Of a DNA stretch of 64,000 nt, positions 1-9,380 are shown in pieces. The notes beneath the pieces were generated by a model. The model was given only the letters and a program-made list of their open reading frames with translations, was not told the origin of the DNA and made no database searches. Origin of the DNA: Rhizobium deserti (GTDB lineage: Bacteria > Pseudomonadota > Alphaproteobacteria > Rhizobiales > Rhizobiaceae); the NCBI RefSeq assembly GCF_004358025.1, contig NZ_SMTL01000002.1, positions 620,001 through 684,000 on the forward strand, given 5' to 3'. How positions within the stretch are numbered: position 1 is the stretch's first letter; each line of letters begins with the position of its first letter. Position numbers and translations under genes: made by a program.

Positions 1-2235
1 TCGCATGCGCAGAATCTCCTGCCGTCGGCCGATAGCGACGCCAAGATGCTGCTGCGGGCGAACGAGCTTGTCTACAATCAGGACAGCAAGCGCGTCACCG
101 CCACCGGTGGCGTGCAGATCTACTATAACCGCTACCGCATGGTGGCGCAGCGGGTCGAATACGATCAGGAAACCGGCCGCGTCATGGCGACCGGCAATAT
201 CGAATTCATCGAACCGAGCGGCAACCGCGTTTACGCCGAAGAACTCGACGTCACGGACGATTTCGGCCAGGGCTTCCTGAACTCCTTGCGCGTTGAGACT
301 ACCGACAATACCCGACTGGCTGCCGAAAGTGCGGAGCGCCAGCCGGGCGACGTGATGGTCCTCAACAACACCGTCTACACCGCCTGCCTTCCCTGCGCCG
401 AGACGCCCGGCAAGGCGCCACTGTGGCAGGTGAAGGCGCAGCGCGTGGTGCGTAACGGCCAGACCCATACGATCCGCCTGGAGCGGGCTCAGTTCGAACT
501 GTTTGGCCTGTCGCTCGGACAGTTGCCCTTCGCGATCGAAGTGCCGGACGAAACGGTCGAACGCAAGTCGGGCCTTCTGTTTCCCAGGTTCAGCGCCAGC
601 GACAATCTTGGCTTCGGCGTCAGCGTTCCCTATTACCATGTCTTTTCGCCGAGCATGGATGCGACGATCACGCCGACCTTCTACAGCAGCCAGGGACTGC
701 TGGTCGAAGGGGAAGTCCGCAACAGGTTCGAAAACGGCGAGCACACGTTCCGCTTTGCCGGCATCAACCAGCGGCAGCCCGACAATTTCGACGTCGGTTC
801 CAGCGACCGCGCGGAAGACGGGCGTCTTCTGGTCGCATCCAAGGCCGATTTCCAGATCAATCCGCGCTGGACCTTCGGCTGGAACGTCATGGCGCAGAGC
901 GACAACAATTTCGCGCGCACCTATGACATCAAGGACCTCGACAAGGACACCTTCACCAACGATCTCTACCTGACAGGTCTTGGCCGGCGGAATTATTTTG
1001 ACCTGCACGCCTATTACTTCGACGTGCAGGACAATGACGTCAACAACTCGCTGGAACGGCAGCAGGCAGTCGTTTATCCGGTCCTCGACTATGAGTACTA
1101 CGCGCCCGAGCCGGTCGCCGGCGGCCAATTGTCCATCACCGCCAATCTGACCAATCTCTCGCGCCGTGAAGAGGACTCCTATTTTGAGGGAACCAGCGTT
1201 CGCTTCCCCGGCCTCGAAGGCGACTACAGCCGCTTCACCACCGAAGCCGAATGGAAGCGCACCTTTACCACCTCCGGTGGACTGCTGCTGACACCGATCC
1301 TCGCTGCCCGCGCGGACGGCCTGCACCATTCCATGTCCGATCTCGGTGCAGCTTACGAAGGCGATCTGGAGCCCGACGGCACGAACGGCCGCTACATGCT
1401 CACGGCTGGCCTGGAAGCGCGCTATCCCATCCTCATCAGCGGGGCCGGTGGCAGCCACATCATCGAGCCGATCGCGCAGGTTTACGCGCGCCCGGACGAA
1501 CAGATGGCCGGCGGCCTGCCGAACGAAGATGCTCAGAGCTTCGTCTTCGACGCGACCAGCCTTTTCGAGCGCGACAAATTCTCCGGCTTCGACCGCGTCG
1601 AAGGCGGCACTCGTGCCAATGTCGGCTTCCGGTATACCGGCTCGCTCGACAACGGCATCGGGTTGCGCGGCATTTTCGGCCAGTCCTACCAGCTTGGCGG
1701 CCAGAACTCGTTCGCTACCGAAGACCTTGTTCAGGCAGGCGCGGAGTCGGGACTGGAAACAAAACGTTCCGATTATGTCTCCATGGCCGCCATCGACCTT
1801 CCGCAGGGCTTCAACCTGGCGCTCAACACGCGATTTGACGAGAAGAGCTTCGACGTCAAGCGCACCGACGTCTCGTTTGGCTATACGACACCTCGCATCA
1901 GCGGAAAGCTGGTCTATACGCAGGTGGATGCACAGCCAGAATATGGCGATGACGATCGGACGGAAGTGCTGAAGAACTCGATGAACCTTCGGATCAACGA
2001 GAACTGGTCGCTGGCCGGATCCGCCAGCTGGGATTTCACCGATAACGAAATCCTGCGGCGCGGCGTCGGCATCAGTTATGCAGATGAATGCACGATCTTC
2101 ACGCTCGCCTATACGGACAAGCCGTCGAGCACCGATGCCAATGACTGGACGGTCAGCGCGCGCCTTAGTTTCCGGACGCTGGGCGATATCAATATCGGCT
2201 CGACGTCAGACTATGATGAAAGTTTCCGTAACTAG
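1..2235 (+). CDS. lptD: LPS-assembly protein LptD, 5' end outside the window
   Basis: Outer-membrane beta-barrel that, with the LptE plug, inserts lipopolysaccharide into the outer leaflet. The reading frame is open from base 1, so the true start and signal peptide lie upstream. The visible part starts with an OstA/LptA-like beta-jellyroll region (about residues 15-115 of the fragment), followed by the long LptD barrel rich in alternating Tyr/Phe/Asn strands. A C-L-P-C pair at fragment residues 129-132 and a single Cys at 697 are the likely partners for the inter-domain disulfides known in LptD. It heads the order lptD-surA-pdxA-rsmA, the same as in Escherichia coli. Family call is firm; the N-terminus cannot be judged. 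Confidence 0.95.
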   Translation, partial: SHAQNLLPSADSDAKMLLRANELVYNQDSKRVTATGGVQIYYNRYRMVAQRVEYDQETGRVMATGNIEFIEPSGNRVYAEELDVTDDFGQGFLNSLRVETTDNTRLAAESAERQPGDVMVLNNTVYTACLPCAETPGKAPLWQVKAQRVVRNGQTHTIRLERAQFELFGLSLGQLPFAIEVPDETVERKSGLLFPRFSASDNLGFGVSVPYYHVFSPSMDATITPTFYSSQGLLVEGEVRNRFENGEHTFRFAGINQRQPDNFDVGSSDRAEDGRLLVASKADFQINPRWTFGWNVMAQSDNNFARTYDIKDLDKDTFTNDLYLTGLGRRNYFDLHAYYFDVQDNDVNNSLERQQAVVYPVLDYEYYAPEPVAGGQLSITANLTNLSRREEDSYFEGTSVRFPGLEGDYSRFTTEAEWKRTFTTSGGLLLTPILAARADGLHHSMSDLGAAYEGDLEPDGTNGRYMLTAGLEARYPILISGAGGSHIIEPIAQVYARPDEQMAGGLPNEDAQSFVFDATSLFERDKFSGFDRVEGGTRANVGFRYTGSLDNGIGLRGIFGQSYQLGGQNSFATEDLVQAGAESGLETKRSDYVSMAAIDLPQGFNLALNTRFDEKSFDVKRTDVSFGYTTPRISGKLVYTQVDAQPEYGDDDRTEVLKNSMNLRINENWSLAGSASWDFTDNEILRRGVGISYADECTIFTLAYTDKPSSTDANDWTVSARLSFRTLGDINIGSTSDYDESFRN

Positions 2236-2346
2236 CCGGCGCTGGAGCTTTCGTCACGGTTTTGCCGCAACGATTGTGCAAGCGGGCAAGAATAGCTTAG
2301 TATAACCGTCCGGACGGAGAATTCGGATCGGAAAGGGATGAGATTA

Positions 2347-3288
2347 ATGTTTGCAGTGACCGCAATGCGCAGAATGGCGCTGGCGCTCGCCGTACTTGCC
2401 GCCTCGGCCGCGATCGCACCGGGCTTTGCGCCGGCGCAGGCCGCCAGCGAAGTCGCCGCCGTCGTGAACAAGACCGCCATCACCAGTTCCGACGTGGCCC
2501 ACCGGGTTGCCTTCCTCAAGCTGCAGCACCAGAAGGCGGACACCAAGACGGCGCGCGAGCAGCTCGTCGAGGAGTCCCTGAAGCGCCAGGAGATCGCCCG
2601 CGTCAAGATGTCGGTCAGCACCGACGACGTCGACAAGGCGTTTGCCCGATTTGCCAGCGGCAACAAGCTGACGGCGGAACAGCTGACGAAGATCCTGGAA
2701 CAGGCCGGCGTCGGTGCAGACCATTTTAAGTCCTACATCGCCGTTCAGATGAGCTGGCCGCGCCTCGTCAACGCCCGCTTCGGCGGCAGCCGCGGCAAGA
2801 TGTCGAACCAGGAGCTTGTCACCCGGATGATGGAGAACAAGCAGAAGCCGGTAACCACCGAATATTTTCTGAAGCAGATCGTCTTCGTGGTGCCGGCCGC
2901 CAAGCGCAACGCCATCCTGAACAAGCGCAAGGCGGAGGCCGAAGCGTCGCGCTCGAAATTCCCGGGCTGCGACCAGTCCAAGGAATTTGCCGCCACCATG
3001 CTTGATGTGTCGGTCCGTGACCTTGGTCGCGTGCTGGCGCCGGAACTGCCTGAAGACTGGAAGCCGCTGATCGAGAAAGCTTCCGGCGGCACGACGGGTA
3101 CCCGTGTCACCGAGCGTGGCGTCGAATTCCTGGCCATCTGCAACCAGCGTCAGGTGTCCGACGACGTTGCTGCCGAAGCGGTGTTCCGCGCCGAGGATCT
3201 CGGCAAGGAGAAAAAAGGCGGCGAGGATCCGAACGCCAAGAAGTATCTGGACGAGCTGCGCAGCAAGGCTCAGATCGACTATCTCTGA
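2347..3288 (+). CDS. surA: SurA-like periplasmic chaperone (SurA N-terminal domain protein)
   Basis: Periplasmic folding factor for outer-membrane proteins; its position directly after lptD, a known SurA client, supports this. A signal peptide is evident (Met-Arg-Arg followed by an Ala/Leu core ending near A-Q-A-A), then a helical SurA N-domain with the typical start 'VNKTAITSSDVAHR'. At about 313 residues it is much shorter than the roughly 430-residue enterobacterial SurA; only one degenerate parvulin-like segment (from about residue 165) seems present and I cannot identify clear PPIase active-site residues, so chaperone rather than isomerase activity is more likely. The GAAAGGG at 2331-2337 sits 9 bases before ATG 2347 but touches ATG 2338, so I chose 2347. 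Confidence 0.85.
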   Translation: MFAVTAMRRMALALAVLAASAAIAPGFAPAQAASEVAAVVNKTAITSSDVAHRVAFLKLQHQKADTKTAREQLVEESLKRQEIARVKMSVSTDDVDKAFARFASGNKLTAEQLTKILEQAGVGADHFKSYIAVQMSWPRLVNARFGGSRGKMSNQELVTRMMENKQKPVTTEYFLKQIVFVVPAAKRNAILNKRKAEAEASRSKFPGCDQSKEFAATMLDVSVRDLGRVLAPELPEDWKPLIEKASGGTTGTRVTERGVEFLAICNQRQVSDDVAAEAVFRAEDLGKEKKGGEDPNAKKYLDELRSKAQIDYL

Positions 3289-3306
3289 CCATTGCCCGGA
3301 GTGCAT

Positions 3307-4320
3307 ATGAATCTCGATCGTCCTCTTGCGCTGACCCAGGGCGATCCGGCCGGTATTGGACCAGATATCACACTGGCCGCATGGTCGGCACGGCGGGAAC
3401 TGAATCTTCCGCCCTTCCTGTTTCTCGGCGATCCGGCCGTGCTTGCCGCCCGGGCAGCTTTGCTTGGGCTGGACATCGCCATTCGTGAAGCGGATAGCGA
3501 CACCGCCCTTTCTGTATTTGCCGATGCGCTTCCGGTGTTTCCCATTGCGAGCGGCGCCGAGGTGTCGCCTGGCCAACCGCATGTGGCCACCGCCAAGGGC
3601 ACGATTGCCGCCATTGAATCGGCCGTAGCGCTCTGCTTCGACGGCAAGGCGGCCGCCGTCGTCACCAATCCGATTGCCAAGTCGGTTCTTTACCAGGCCG
3701 GATTCGGCTTTCCCGGGCATACGGAATTTCTCGCCGATCTGGCTGAACGCGCCACCGGCGCCAAGGTCTTGCCGGTGATGATGCTGGCCGGGCCGAAGTT
3801 GCGCGCCATTCCGGTCACCATCCATATCCCCATCAACCAGGTACCGTCGGTCCTGAGCGAAGACTTGATCGTCGATACCTGCCGCATCGCCCATCACGAT
3901 CTGAAGACGCGTTACGGGATCGCGCAGCCGCGGCTTGCCGTGGCAGGCCTTAATCCGCATGCGGGTGAGGACGGTGCCATCGGCCGCGAAGATCAGGACA
4001 TCATCCATCCGGCCGTCATCAAGCTGCGCGCCGAAGGGATCAACGTGTTCGGTCCGCTGCCGGCCGACACCATGTTCCATGACGAGGCGCGCGGCCGCTA
4101 TGACGTGGCGATCTGCATGTATCATGATCAGGCGCTCATTCCGGCCAAGGCTCTTGGCTTCGACACGTCCGTCAATGTCACCCTTGGCCTGCCCTTTATC
4201 CGGACATCGCCCGACCACGGCACGGCCTTCGGGATTGCCGGGCAAGGCATTGCGCGCGACACGAGCCTGGTCGAGGCGCTCCGCCTGGCAGCCGACCTCG
4301 CCCTGAAGGCCGCTGCCTGA
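3307..4320 (+). CDS. pdxA: 4-hydroxythreonine-4-phosphate dehydrogenase
   Basis: NAD-dependent, metal-dependent oxidation of 4-phosphohydroxy-L-threonine in the DXP-dependent pathway to pyridoxal 5'-phosphate; cytoplasmic. The protein begins with the family signature '[14 protein letters not shown]' and contains the conserved '[10 protein letters not shown]', 'PGHTEFLAD' and '[16 protein letters not shown]' blocks, whose His residues ligate the divalent metal, and '[11 protein letters not shown]' near the C-terminus. Length (337 residues) is normal. In-frame TTG 3292 and GTG 3301 lie upstream, but GGAG at 3298-3301 is spaced for ATG 3307. Its stop overlaps the start of rsmA by one base, so the two are translationally linked. 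Confidence 0.96.
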   Translation: MNLDRPLALTQGDPAGIGPDITLAAWSARRELNLPPFLFLGDPAVLAARAALLGLDIAIREADSDTALSVFADALPVFPIASGAEVSPGQPHVATAKGTIAAIESAVALCFDGKAAAVVTNPIAKSVLYQAGFGFPGHTEFLADLAERATGAKVLPVMMLAGPKLRAIPVTIHIPINQVPSVLSEDLIVDTCRIAHHDLKTRYGIAQPRLAVAGLNPHAGEDGAIGREDQDIIHPAVIKLRAEGINVFGPLPADTMFHDEARGRYDVAICMYHDQALIPAKALGFDTSVNVTLGLPFIRTSPDHGTAFGIAGQGIARDTSLVEALRLAADLALKAAA

Positions 4321-5165
4321 TGGCCACGCTTGACGGGCTGCCGCCGCTGCGCGACGTCATCCAGCGCTTCGGGCTCGATGCCCGCAAGGCTCTCGGCCAG
4401 AACTTCCTGCTCGACCTCAACCTCACCCAGAAGATTGCCCGCAGCGCCGGCCCGCTCGACGGCGTGACCGTCTTCGAAGTCGGCCCCGGGCCAGGTGGCC
4501 TGACCCGCGCCATCCTGTCGCTTGGTGCCAAGAAGGTGATCGCGGTGGAGCGCGACAGCCGCTGTCTGCCGGCCTTGGCGGAAATCGGCAGCTATTATCC
4601 CGACCGACTGGAGGTGATCGAAGGGGACGCGCTGAAGACCGATTTCGCCGCCCTCGCCGTCGAAAAGGCGGATGGCGGCCCGGTGAAAATCATCGCCAAT
4701 CTGCCCTACAACGTGGGTACCCAATTGCTGATCAACTGGCTGATGCCGGCCGACGGCCAGTGGCCGCCCTTCTGGGAAAGCCTGACGCTAATGTTCCAGA
4801 AGGAAGTCGGACTGCGTATCGTCGCCGACGAGGAAGACGATCATTACGGACGGCTGGGCGTGCTCGCCGGCTGGCGCACGGATGCGCATATGGTGTTCGA
4901 CGTGCCGCCTCAGGCCTTCACGCCGCCCCCCAAAGTAACCTCCACCGTGGTGCATCTGACGCCGCGGCAAAATCCCCTGCCCTGCGATGTGGGGAAGCTG
5001 GAGCGGGTAACGCAGGCAGCCTTCGGTCAGCGCCGCAAGATGCTCCGCCAGAGCGTCAAGTCGCTCGGTGGCGAGGCTCTCCTCAACAAAGTGGGCATCG
5101 ATCCTGCCCGACGCGCCGAAACGCTTTCAGTGGACGAATTCGTGGCACTGGCGAACAGCCTCTGA
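4320..5165 (+). CDS. rsmA: 16S rRNA (adenine1518-N6/adenine1519-N6)-dimethyltransferase
   Basis: KsgA/RsmA dimethylates two adjacent adenosines in the 3' terminal hairpin of 16S rRNA using S-adenosylmethionine, a late step of 30S assembly. The N-terminal '[10 protein letters not shown]' (about residues 23-32), the SAM-binding loop 'EVGPGPGG' (53-60) and the catalytic motif IV 'NLPY' (127-130) are all present, followed by the helical C-terminal domain with '[16 protein letters not shown]'. Length 281 is usual. ATG 4320 shares its A with the pdxA stop codon. Loss of rsmA classically gives kasugamycin resistance. Confidence 0.97.
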   Translation: MATLDGLPPLRDVIQRFGLDARKALGQNFLLDLNLTQKIARSAGPLDGVTVFEVGPGPGGLTRAILSLGAKKVIAVERDSRCLPALAEIGSYYPDRLEVIEGDALKTDFAALAVEKADGGPVKIIANLPYNVGTQLLINWLMPADGQWPPFWESLTLMFQKEVGLRIVADEEDDHYGRLGVLAGWRTDAHMVFDVPPQAFTPPPKVTSTVVHLTPRQNPLPCDVGKLERVTQAAFGQRRKMLRQSVKSLGGEALLNKVGIDPARRAETLSVDEFVALANSL

Positions 5166-5465
5166 GGCGATGCCGTCTGCTGTAAGGTCGGTTACAGCGT
5201 CTGGCCCGGCAAACGCGCAGCCTGGACAATCCAGTCTGCAAGCAGCGCCTCATCGAGCTCGTCGCTTTCCCGGATATCGAGATAGCGCCCCTCCGCCTGC
5301 TCGAAATTCTCCGCCTAATCCGGCATACAGGGACCTTCTTGTCACCCGGCAGCGGGACCATGGACCGATGCCGCGCCGCATTGGTCCTAGAGTTCTGGAT
5401 ATTTAGCGCCTCCTCACAAAGCTATTCCCCAAGCCAATACGGCGCAATGAACATGGAGAATAGCG
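5166..5465. other. 300-base gap after rsmA with no intact gene
   Basis: No complete gene is convincing. A 7-bp perfect inverted repeat (GCTGTAA/TTACAGC, around 5180-5198) lies just past rsmA but has no T-run, so I do not call it a terminator. The minus strand holds a protein-like but start-less frame, listed separately at 5192-5314. The rest has no recognisable motif apart from the ribosome binding site of the next gene. Confidence 0.5.
5192..5314 (-). pseudogene. possible C-terminal remnant of a lost gene
   Basis: Read on the minus strand, 40 codons from an in-frame TAG (5315-5317) to TAA (5192-5194) encode a protein-like, acidic amphipathic sequence ending in 'ALLADWIVQAARLPGQTL'. There is no ATG and no ribosome binding site, and the stop directly upstream means it cannot be the end of an intact gene here. 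Codon use looks coding (third-position GC bias). I cannot name the family; the piece may be the tail of a degraded gene or chance. Confidence 0.3.
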
Positions 5466-6074
5466 ATGACGATGGAAACCATCCTGAAGGTCACGGCCCT
5501 TACAGCTCTGCTGGCGTCAACGATGACGCCGCCTAGTTTCACCGGTTTTACCGTCACCGCCTCGGCCAAGGAAGGCAATGGCGGAGGCAATGGTGGCGGC
5601 AACGGCAACGGCAATAGCGGCGGACAAGGCAAGTCCAATAGCGGCAACTCGAACCAGGCGGAGAGGAGTCGTGAGCGAGGATCGGCAGCCAAGCGAAATA
5701 ATGTGGAAAAGCAAACTTCCGCCAGCGCGGAAAACGAAAGGCCGAGAAAGGCTGCAACCAGCCTCCCGTCTCCATCCGAACCCAAGGGTCTGAATTCGCT
5801 GAACCGCAATTACCGCGCCTATCTCAACAGCAATGATCCGAAGATGGCGGCTGTGTCGGCCTATGCAAAAGCCTATGCGCAGTACGAAGCTGATACAGGC
5901 ATGGCGCCCTCGGCGAGCGATCCAGCTTTGGGAGATGACGCGCTACGCGACGCCTTGGGTAAATTTACCGGCGCGCCTATCGACGACGAGACGCTCGCCT
6001 ATGGCAAGGCTGTCTTGGGCGTCGGAACCGCCGAGGGCAAAATCGATCAGCTTCGGGCCGAAATCGACGATTGA
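5466..6074 (+). CDS. hypothetical secreted protein with a Gly/Asn-rich linker
   Basis: I do not recognise the family. The first 30-odd residues form a probable signal peptide ending near 'TASAKE'. Residues about 37-60 are a low-complexity run of Gly, Asn and Ser, then a basic, polar segment to about residue 100. The C-terminal 100 residues look globular: 'LNSLNRNYRAYLNSNDPKM' followed by alanine-rich helices and a final acidic helix. This C-terminal module is of the type seen in rhizobial secreted proteins of unknown function. GGAG at about 5456 positions ATG 5466. It stands alone, with DUF982 about 110 bases downstream. Confidence 0.7.
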   Translation: MTMETILKVTALTALLASTMTPPSFTGFTVTASAKEGNGGGNGGGNGNGNSGGQGKSNSGNSNQAERSRERGSAAKRNNVEKQTSASAENERPRKAATSLPSPSEPKGLNSLNRNYRAYLNSNDPKMAAVSAYAKAYAQYEADTGMAPSASDPALGDDALRDALGKFTGAPIDDETLAYGKAVLGVGTAEGKIDQLRAEIDD

Positions 6075-6183
6075 TCGGCGATCAAGCAAACGCCGGGAGC
6101 AAGTCACCGCCGCCGGCGTTGTCACTATCGAAGACCCGGCATGGATCAGGGTCTGGTAATAACTAGCATATGGAGGTCCGAGA

Positions 6184-6429
6184 ATGGGCGCCGATCTATG
6201 GGACAACCGAGTCGAACTGATGATCGAGAACTCCGATCACTTTCGCTGCGTGAGCAATAGCCGCGAGGCGATGGAATGCCTGTCGACCTGCTGGCCCGCC
6301 AAAAGTGGAGCCTCGTTTGCCGCGGCACGCAAGGCCTGTCTTCAGTCGTTGACTGGAAAGGTCGACCACCGGCAGGCTCAAGCCGCCTTTGTCAGGGCGG
6401 CACAGGAAGCCGGCATTTTGCGGGGCTGA
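6184..6429 (+). CDS. DUF982 domain protein
   Basis: A short (81-residue) member of DUF982, a family that is numerous and nearly confined to Rhizobiales. The core 'REAMECLSTCWPAKSGASFAAARKACLQSLTGKV' region (split here only for naming: conserved W, K-x-G-x-x-F-x-x-A and C-L) matches the usual pattern of these proteins, as does the length. A strong GGAGG ends 9 bases before the ATG. Function is unknown. It is convergent with gmk, whose stop lies 29 bases away. Confidence 0.85.
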   Translation: MGADLWDNRVELMIENSDHFRCVSNSREAMECLSTCWPAKSGASFAAARKACLQSLTGKVDHRQAQAAFVRAAQEAGILRG

Positions 6430-6458
6430 AAGAAGCGTCCTGCCTCGCCAGCCTTGCC

Positions 6459-7139
6459 TCAGAGCTTCGGCTCTTCCGTCAGCAGGCGATCGACGAAGTC
6501 GAACAGGCCATGGCGCCGGTCGCGGCGGATGCGCTCTGCATTGACGATGCAGCTGACATGCCCGAAAGCCTCGTCGAGATCGTCGTTGACGATGACATAG
6601 TCGTATTCCCGCCAATGCTCGATCTCGGAGCGGGAATTGAGGAGCCGCGTGCGGATGACCTCCTCGCTGTCTTCAGCCCGGCGATGCAGGCGCGACTGCA
6701 GCTCGGTCATGGTCGGCGGCAGCACGAAGATCGAGACAACGTCGGCCTTCATCTTTTCCTGCAGCTGGAGGGCGCCCTGCCAGTCGATGTCGAACAGCAT
6801 GTCGCGGCCCTCGCCCATGGCAGCCTCGACCGGCTCGCGCGGCGTGCCGTAGAAATTGCCGTGCACTTCTGCCCATTCCAGAAGATCGCCAGCGTCGCGC
6901 ATCTTCTCGAACTGCGCCACGGTGATGAAGTGATAGTGCTTGTCGGCGATCTCGCTCGGGCGCTTAGCCCGGGTCGTGACGCTGACGGAAATCTCGAGGC
7001 TGCGGTCCAGATCGAGCAGGTTACGGGCAATCGTCGATTTGCCGGCGCCGGAGGGCGATGACAGCACCAGCATCAGGCCGCGCCGGGCGATCTTGACGGA
7101 TGAGGACGCATTGCCCTGGGACGACGGGACCGGGCTCAT
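6459..7139 (-). CDS. gmk: guanylate kinase
   Basis: Phosphorylates GMP to GDP with ATP, feeding dGTP/GTP and (p)ppGpp pools. The P-loop '[10 protein letters not shown]' lies at residues 27-36, followed by the GMP-binding segments '[12 protein letters not shown]' and 'YHFI', the 'GNFYGTP' loop, and '[10 protein letters not shown]'. At 226 residues it is a little longer than E. coli Gmk because of a 20-residue N-terminal extension. GGAG sits 7 bases before the ATG. The gene is last in a minus-strand run mltG-yicC-gmk, with 3 bases to yicC, the common yicC-gmk pairing. Confidence 0.96.
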   Translation of the reverse strand: MSPVPSSQGNASSSVKIARRGLMLVLSSPSGAGKSTIARNLLDLDRSLEISVSVTTRAKRPSEIADKHYHFITVAQFEKMRDAGDLLEWAEVHGNFYGTPREPVEAAMGEGRDMLFDIDWQGALQLQEKMKADVVSIFVLPPTMTELQSRLHRRAEDSEEVIRTRLLNSRSEIEHWREYDYVIVNDDLDEAFGHVSCIVNAERIRRDRRHGLFDFVDRLLTEEPKL

Positions 7140-7142
7140 AGA

Positions 7143-8030
7143 CTACTCCAGATTCTGGACCTGTTCGCGGAACTGGTCGATCACCACTTTCAATTCGATT
7201 CCAGCCGCCGTTACAGCAGCGGAATTGGATTTGGAACAGATGGTATTCGATTCCCGGTTAAATTCCTGTGCAAGGAAGTCGAGCTTGCGTCCAACCGGTC
7301 CGCCTTTGGCCAGAAGATCCACCGCTGCCACGACATGCGCCTTCAGCCGGTCGATCTCTTCGCGCAGATCCGCCCTCGTCGCCAGAAGCGCCACTTCCGC
7401 ATAAAGCCGGTCGCGATCGAGCGAAGGTGCGTCCTGCAGCAGCAATGCAAGCTGGGCCGAAAGCCGCTGGGTGATCTGCTCCGATGACCGGAACGGGTCG
7501 ATCTCGATCGTGGCCGTGAGGTCGGCGATGCGGGCAACCTGCTGCATCAGGACATCGAACAGCGCTGCCCCCTCGCTGCGCCGCATCTGGCCGAGTTCCT
7601 CCACCGCCTGCTGCAGGCCGGCCATGATGGTCGCGTCACGGGCAGCGATTGTTTGCGCATCCTCCTGCGCCTCGCGGATGTCCACGAGCCCGCGAATGCC
7701 GAGCAGCGTATCGAGCCGGAGGGGCGATGGATCGACAAGGTCACCAAGCTCAGCACGCAAAGCCAGGACCGCCGCCAGCGCATCCCGGTTGAGCACCGCC
7801 TCTACCGCCGGCTCGCTGACCGTGACATTGAGGCTGACCTGCAGATTGCCGCGTGAAAACCGTTCGCCGATCAGGCGTCGGACGTCCGGCTCCAATCGTT
7901 CCAGGCCGGACGGCAGGCGCAGCCTGATATCGAGGCCCTTGCCATTGACGGAGCGCAATTCCCAGACGAAACGGTTTCGCCCGCTCGATCCTTCTGCGCG
8001 GGCAAAACCGGTCATCGACTGCAAGGTCAT
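7143..8030 (-). CDS. yicC: YicC family protein (putative endoribonuclease)
   Basis: Members start with 'SMTGFARAEG', as here, and end with the DUF1732 tail containing 'AQEFNRESNTI' (about residues 253-263) and the final helix 'VKVVIDQFREQVQNLE'-like sequence. E. coli YicC has been reported to act as an endoribonuclease on small RNA; that activity is known for the family, not shown here. Length 295 is normal. It lies 3 bases before gmk and 24 bases after mltG, so the three genes are almost certainly cotranscribed. Confidence 0.92.
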   Translation of the reverse strand: MTLQSMTGFARAEGSSGRNRFVWELRSVNGKGLDIRLRLPSGLERLEPDVRRLIGERFSRGNLQVSLNVTVSEPAVEAVLNRDALAAVLALRAELGDLVDPSPLRLDTLLGIRGLVDIREAQEDAQTIAARDATIMAGLQQAVEELGQMRRSEGAALFDVLMQQVARIADLTATIEIDPFRSSEQITQRLSAQLALLLQDAPSLDRDRLYAEVALLATRADLREEIDRLKAHVVAAVDLLAKGGPVGRKLDFLAQEFNRESNTICSKSNSAAVTAAGIELKVVIDQFREQVQNLE

Positions 8031-8054
8031 CGGCGTCTCCAGGAATGTAAGCCG

Positions 8055-9257
8055 TCAGTTGGTTTTCGGCGGCTTTTCCGCCTCTTCGCCATCTGGCTGG
8101 CCGTCGACCACTTCGGCCGCTCCGGCTCCGCTGGCCCGCTCGCCTTCGACCTTGCGCCAGCGCCGGACATTGGCATTGTGTTCTTCGAGGGTTGGCGCAA
8201 AGACGTGCCCGCCGGTGCCGTCGGCCACGAAATAGAGGTCGTTGGTGCGCCAGGGATTGGCAACCGCTTCCAGCGCGGCACGGCCCGGATTGGCGATCGG
8301 CGTCGGCGGCAGGCCCTTGATCTGGTAGGTGTTATAGGGCGTCTGCTTGGAAAGGTCTGATTTGTAGATAGGCCGGTCGGACGGCTTGCCGTCGCCGCCG
8401 AACAGGCCGTAGACGATGGTCGGGTCGGATTGCAGCCGCATCCCCTTCTGGAGACGGTTGATGAAGACAGAGGCGACATGCGCCCGCTCGTCCTCCTTGC
8501 CAGTTTCCCTTTCAACGATCGAAGCAAGGACGACGAAATCCTCCTTGCTCTTCACCGGCAGATCCGGATCACGTCGTTCCCAGATCTGGTCGACCATCTT
8601 CTGCTGGGCGGCGCGCATCTGGGACAGGATTTCGCCCCGCTTGGTGCCGCGCGAGAATTTGTAGGTATCGGGGCGCAGGCTGCCTTCCGGCGGCAGTTCG
8701 GCCGGCAGATCGCCTTCGAGCACCGGATCCTCGGCTAGCTTCAGCATCATCTGGCGTACAGTCAGGCCTTCCGGCAGCACGACCGAGTAAAGGATGGATT
8801 TGCCCGATTCCAGCGTCTCCATGACGTCCTTCATCGATGCGCCGGCCTTGATCTCATACTCCCCTGCCTTCAGCGTCTCGCCCTTGCGCAGATAGGTTGC
8901 GGTTACATAGCGGAAGATGCGGCCGTCGGCGATGATGCCGTTGCGCTCCAGATTGGAGGCGATTTCCGCCAGGCCATTGCCCTGGCGCACCATGAAATGG
9001 GTATTGGTTTCGAGCGGCCCCGGCTGCTGGAAGCTGCGGATCATGTAGTAGAAGGCGGCGACTGCGACGACGCAGATCGCCACAACCATGGTCATCACGA
9101 AGTTGAGAAAGATGATGACCTGGCTGCGGGCTTTCTTCGAGCGTCGCGGCGGCTCGGGAACACGCTCGGGCTTCAAGGCCTCGTTGGGCGATTTCGGAAT
9201 GATCGGGCCACGGCCGTTACCGGGTGGAAGCTCGCTTATGTGGTTGGAATTGCTCAC
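8055..9257 (-). CDS. mltG: endolytic murein transglycosylase MltG
   Basis: Inner-membrane lytic transglycosylase that cuts nascent glycan strands and is thought to terminate their elongation. A proline/arginine-rich cytoplasmic N-terminus of about 45 residues is followed by one membrane helix (about 46-70) and the YceG domain. The catalytic glutamate is in 'ASIVERETG' (Glu249), with 'RLQSDPTIVYG' and 'YNTYQIKGLPPTPIANPG' conserved downstream. The C-terminus carries an extra Gly/Glu-rich tail. The start is GTG, with AGGGGG just upstream. It is separated by 123 bases from fabF, from which it may be read through. Confidence 0.95.
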   Translation of the reverse strand: MSNSNHISELPPGNGRGPIIPKSPNEALKPERVPEPPRRSKKARSQVIIFLNFVMTMVVAICVVAVAAFYYMIRSFQQPGPLETNTHFMVRQGNGLAEIASNLERNGIIADGRIFRYVTATYLRKGETLKAGEYEIKAGASMKDVMETLESGKSILYSVVLPEGLTVRQMMLKLAEDPVLEGDLPAELPPEGSLRPDTYKFSRGTKRGEILSQMRAAQQKMVDQIWERRDPDLPVKSKEDFVVLASIVERETGKEDERAHVASVFINRLQKGMRLQSDPTIVYGLFGGDGKPSDRPIYKSDLSKQTPYNTYQIKGLPPTPIANPGRAALEAVANPWRTNDLYFVADGTGGHVFAPTLEEHNANVRRWRKVEGERASGAGAAEVVDGQPDGEEAEKPPKTN

Positions 9258-9342
9258 TCCGCACCCCCCTTAGTCACTCAAAACGTCGCCTGCTGTTTGA
9301 CCATGCAATACGGCAAAAAACAGTCCGGAAGATGAAATGAGC

Positions 9343-9370
9343 CGGGCCGTCGGTCTTATCCGAAGGCCCG
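9343..9370 (-). terminator. hairpin downstream of fabF
   Basis: On the minus strand, CGGGCC and GGCCCG pair around an inner TCGG/CCGA stem with a 6-base loop and one mismatch. It begins 11 bases after the fabF stop and precedes mltG. There is no T-run right after the stem, so it may be a weak terminator or a 3' stabiliser rather than a full intrinsic terminator. Confidence 0.4.
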
Positions 9371-9380
9371 CGCCCAGCCG

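Noticed and set aside
2344..4245. A 633-codon open frame on the minus strand
   Set aside because: It lies antisense to surA and pdxA, both well supported. Long antisense frames arise from third-position GC bias; the translation shows no domain and no start signal.
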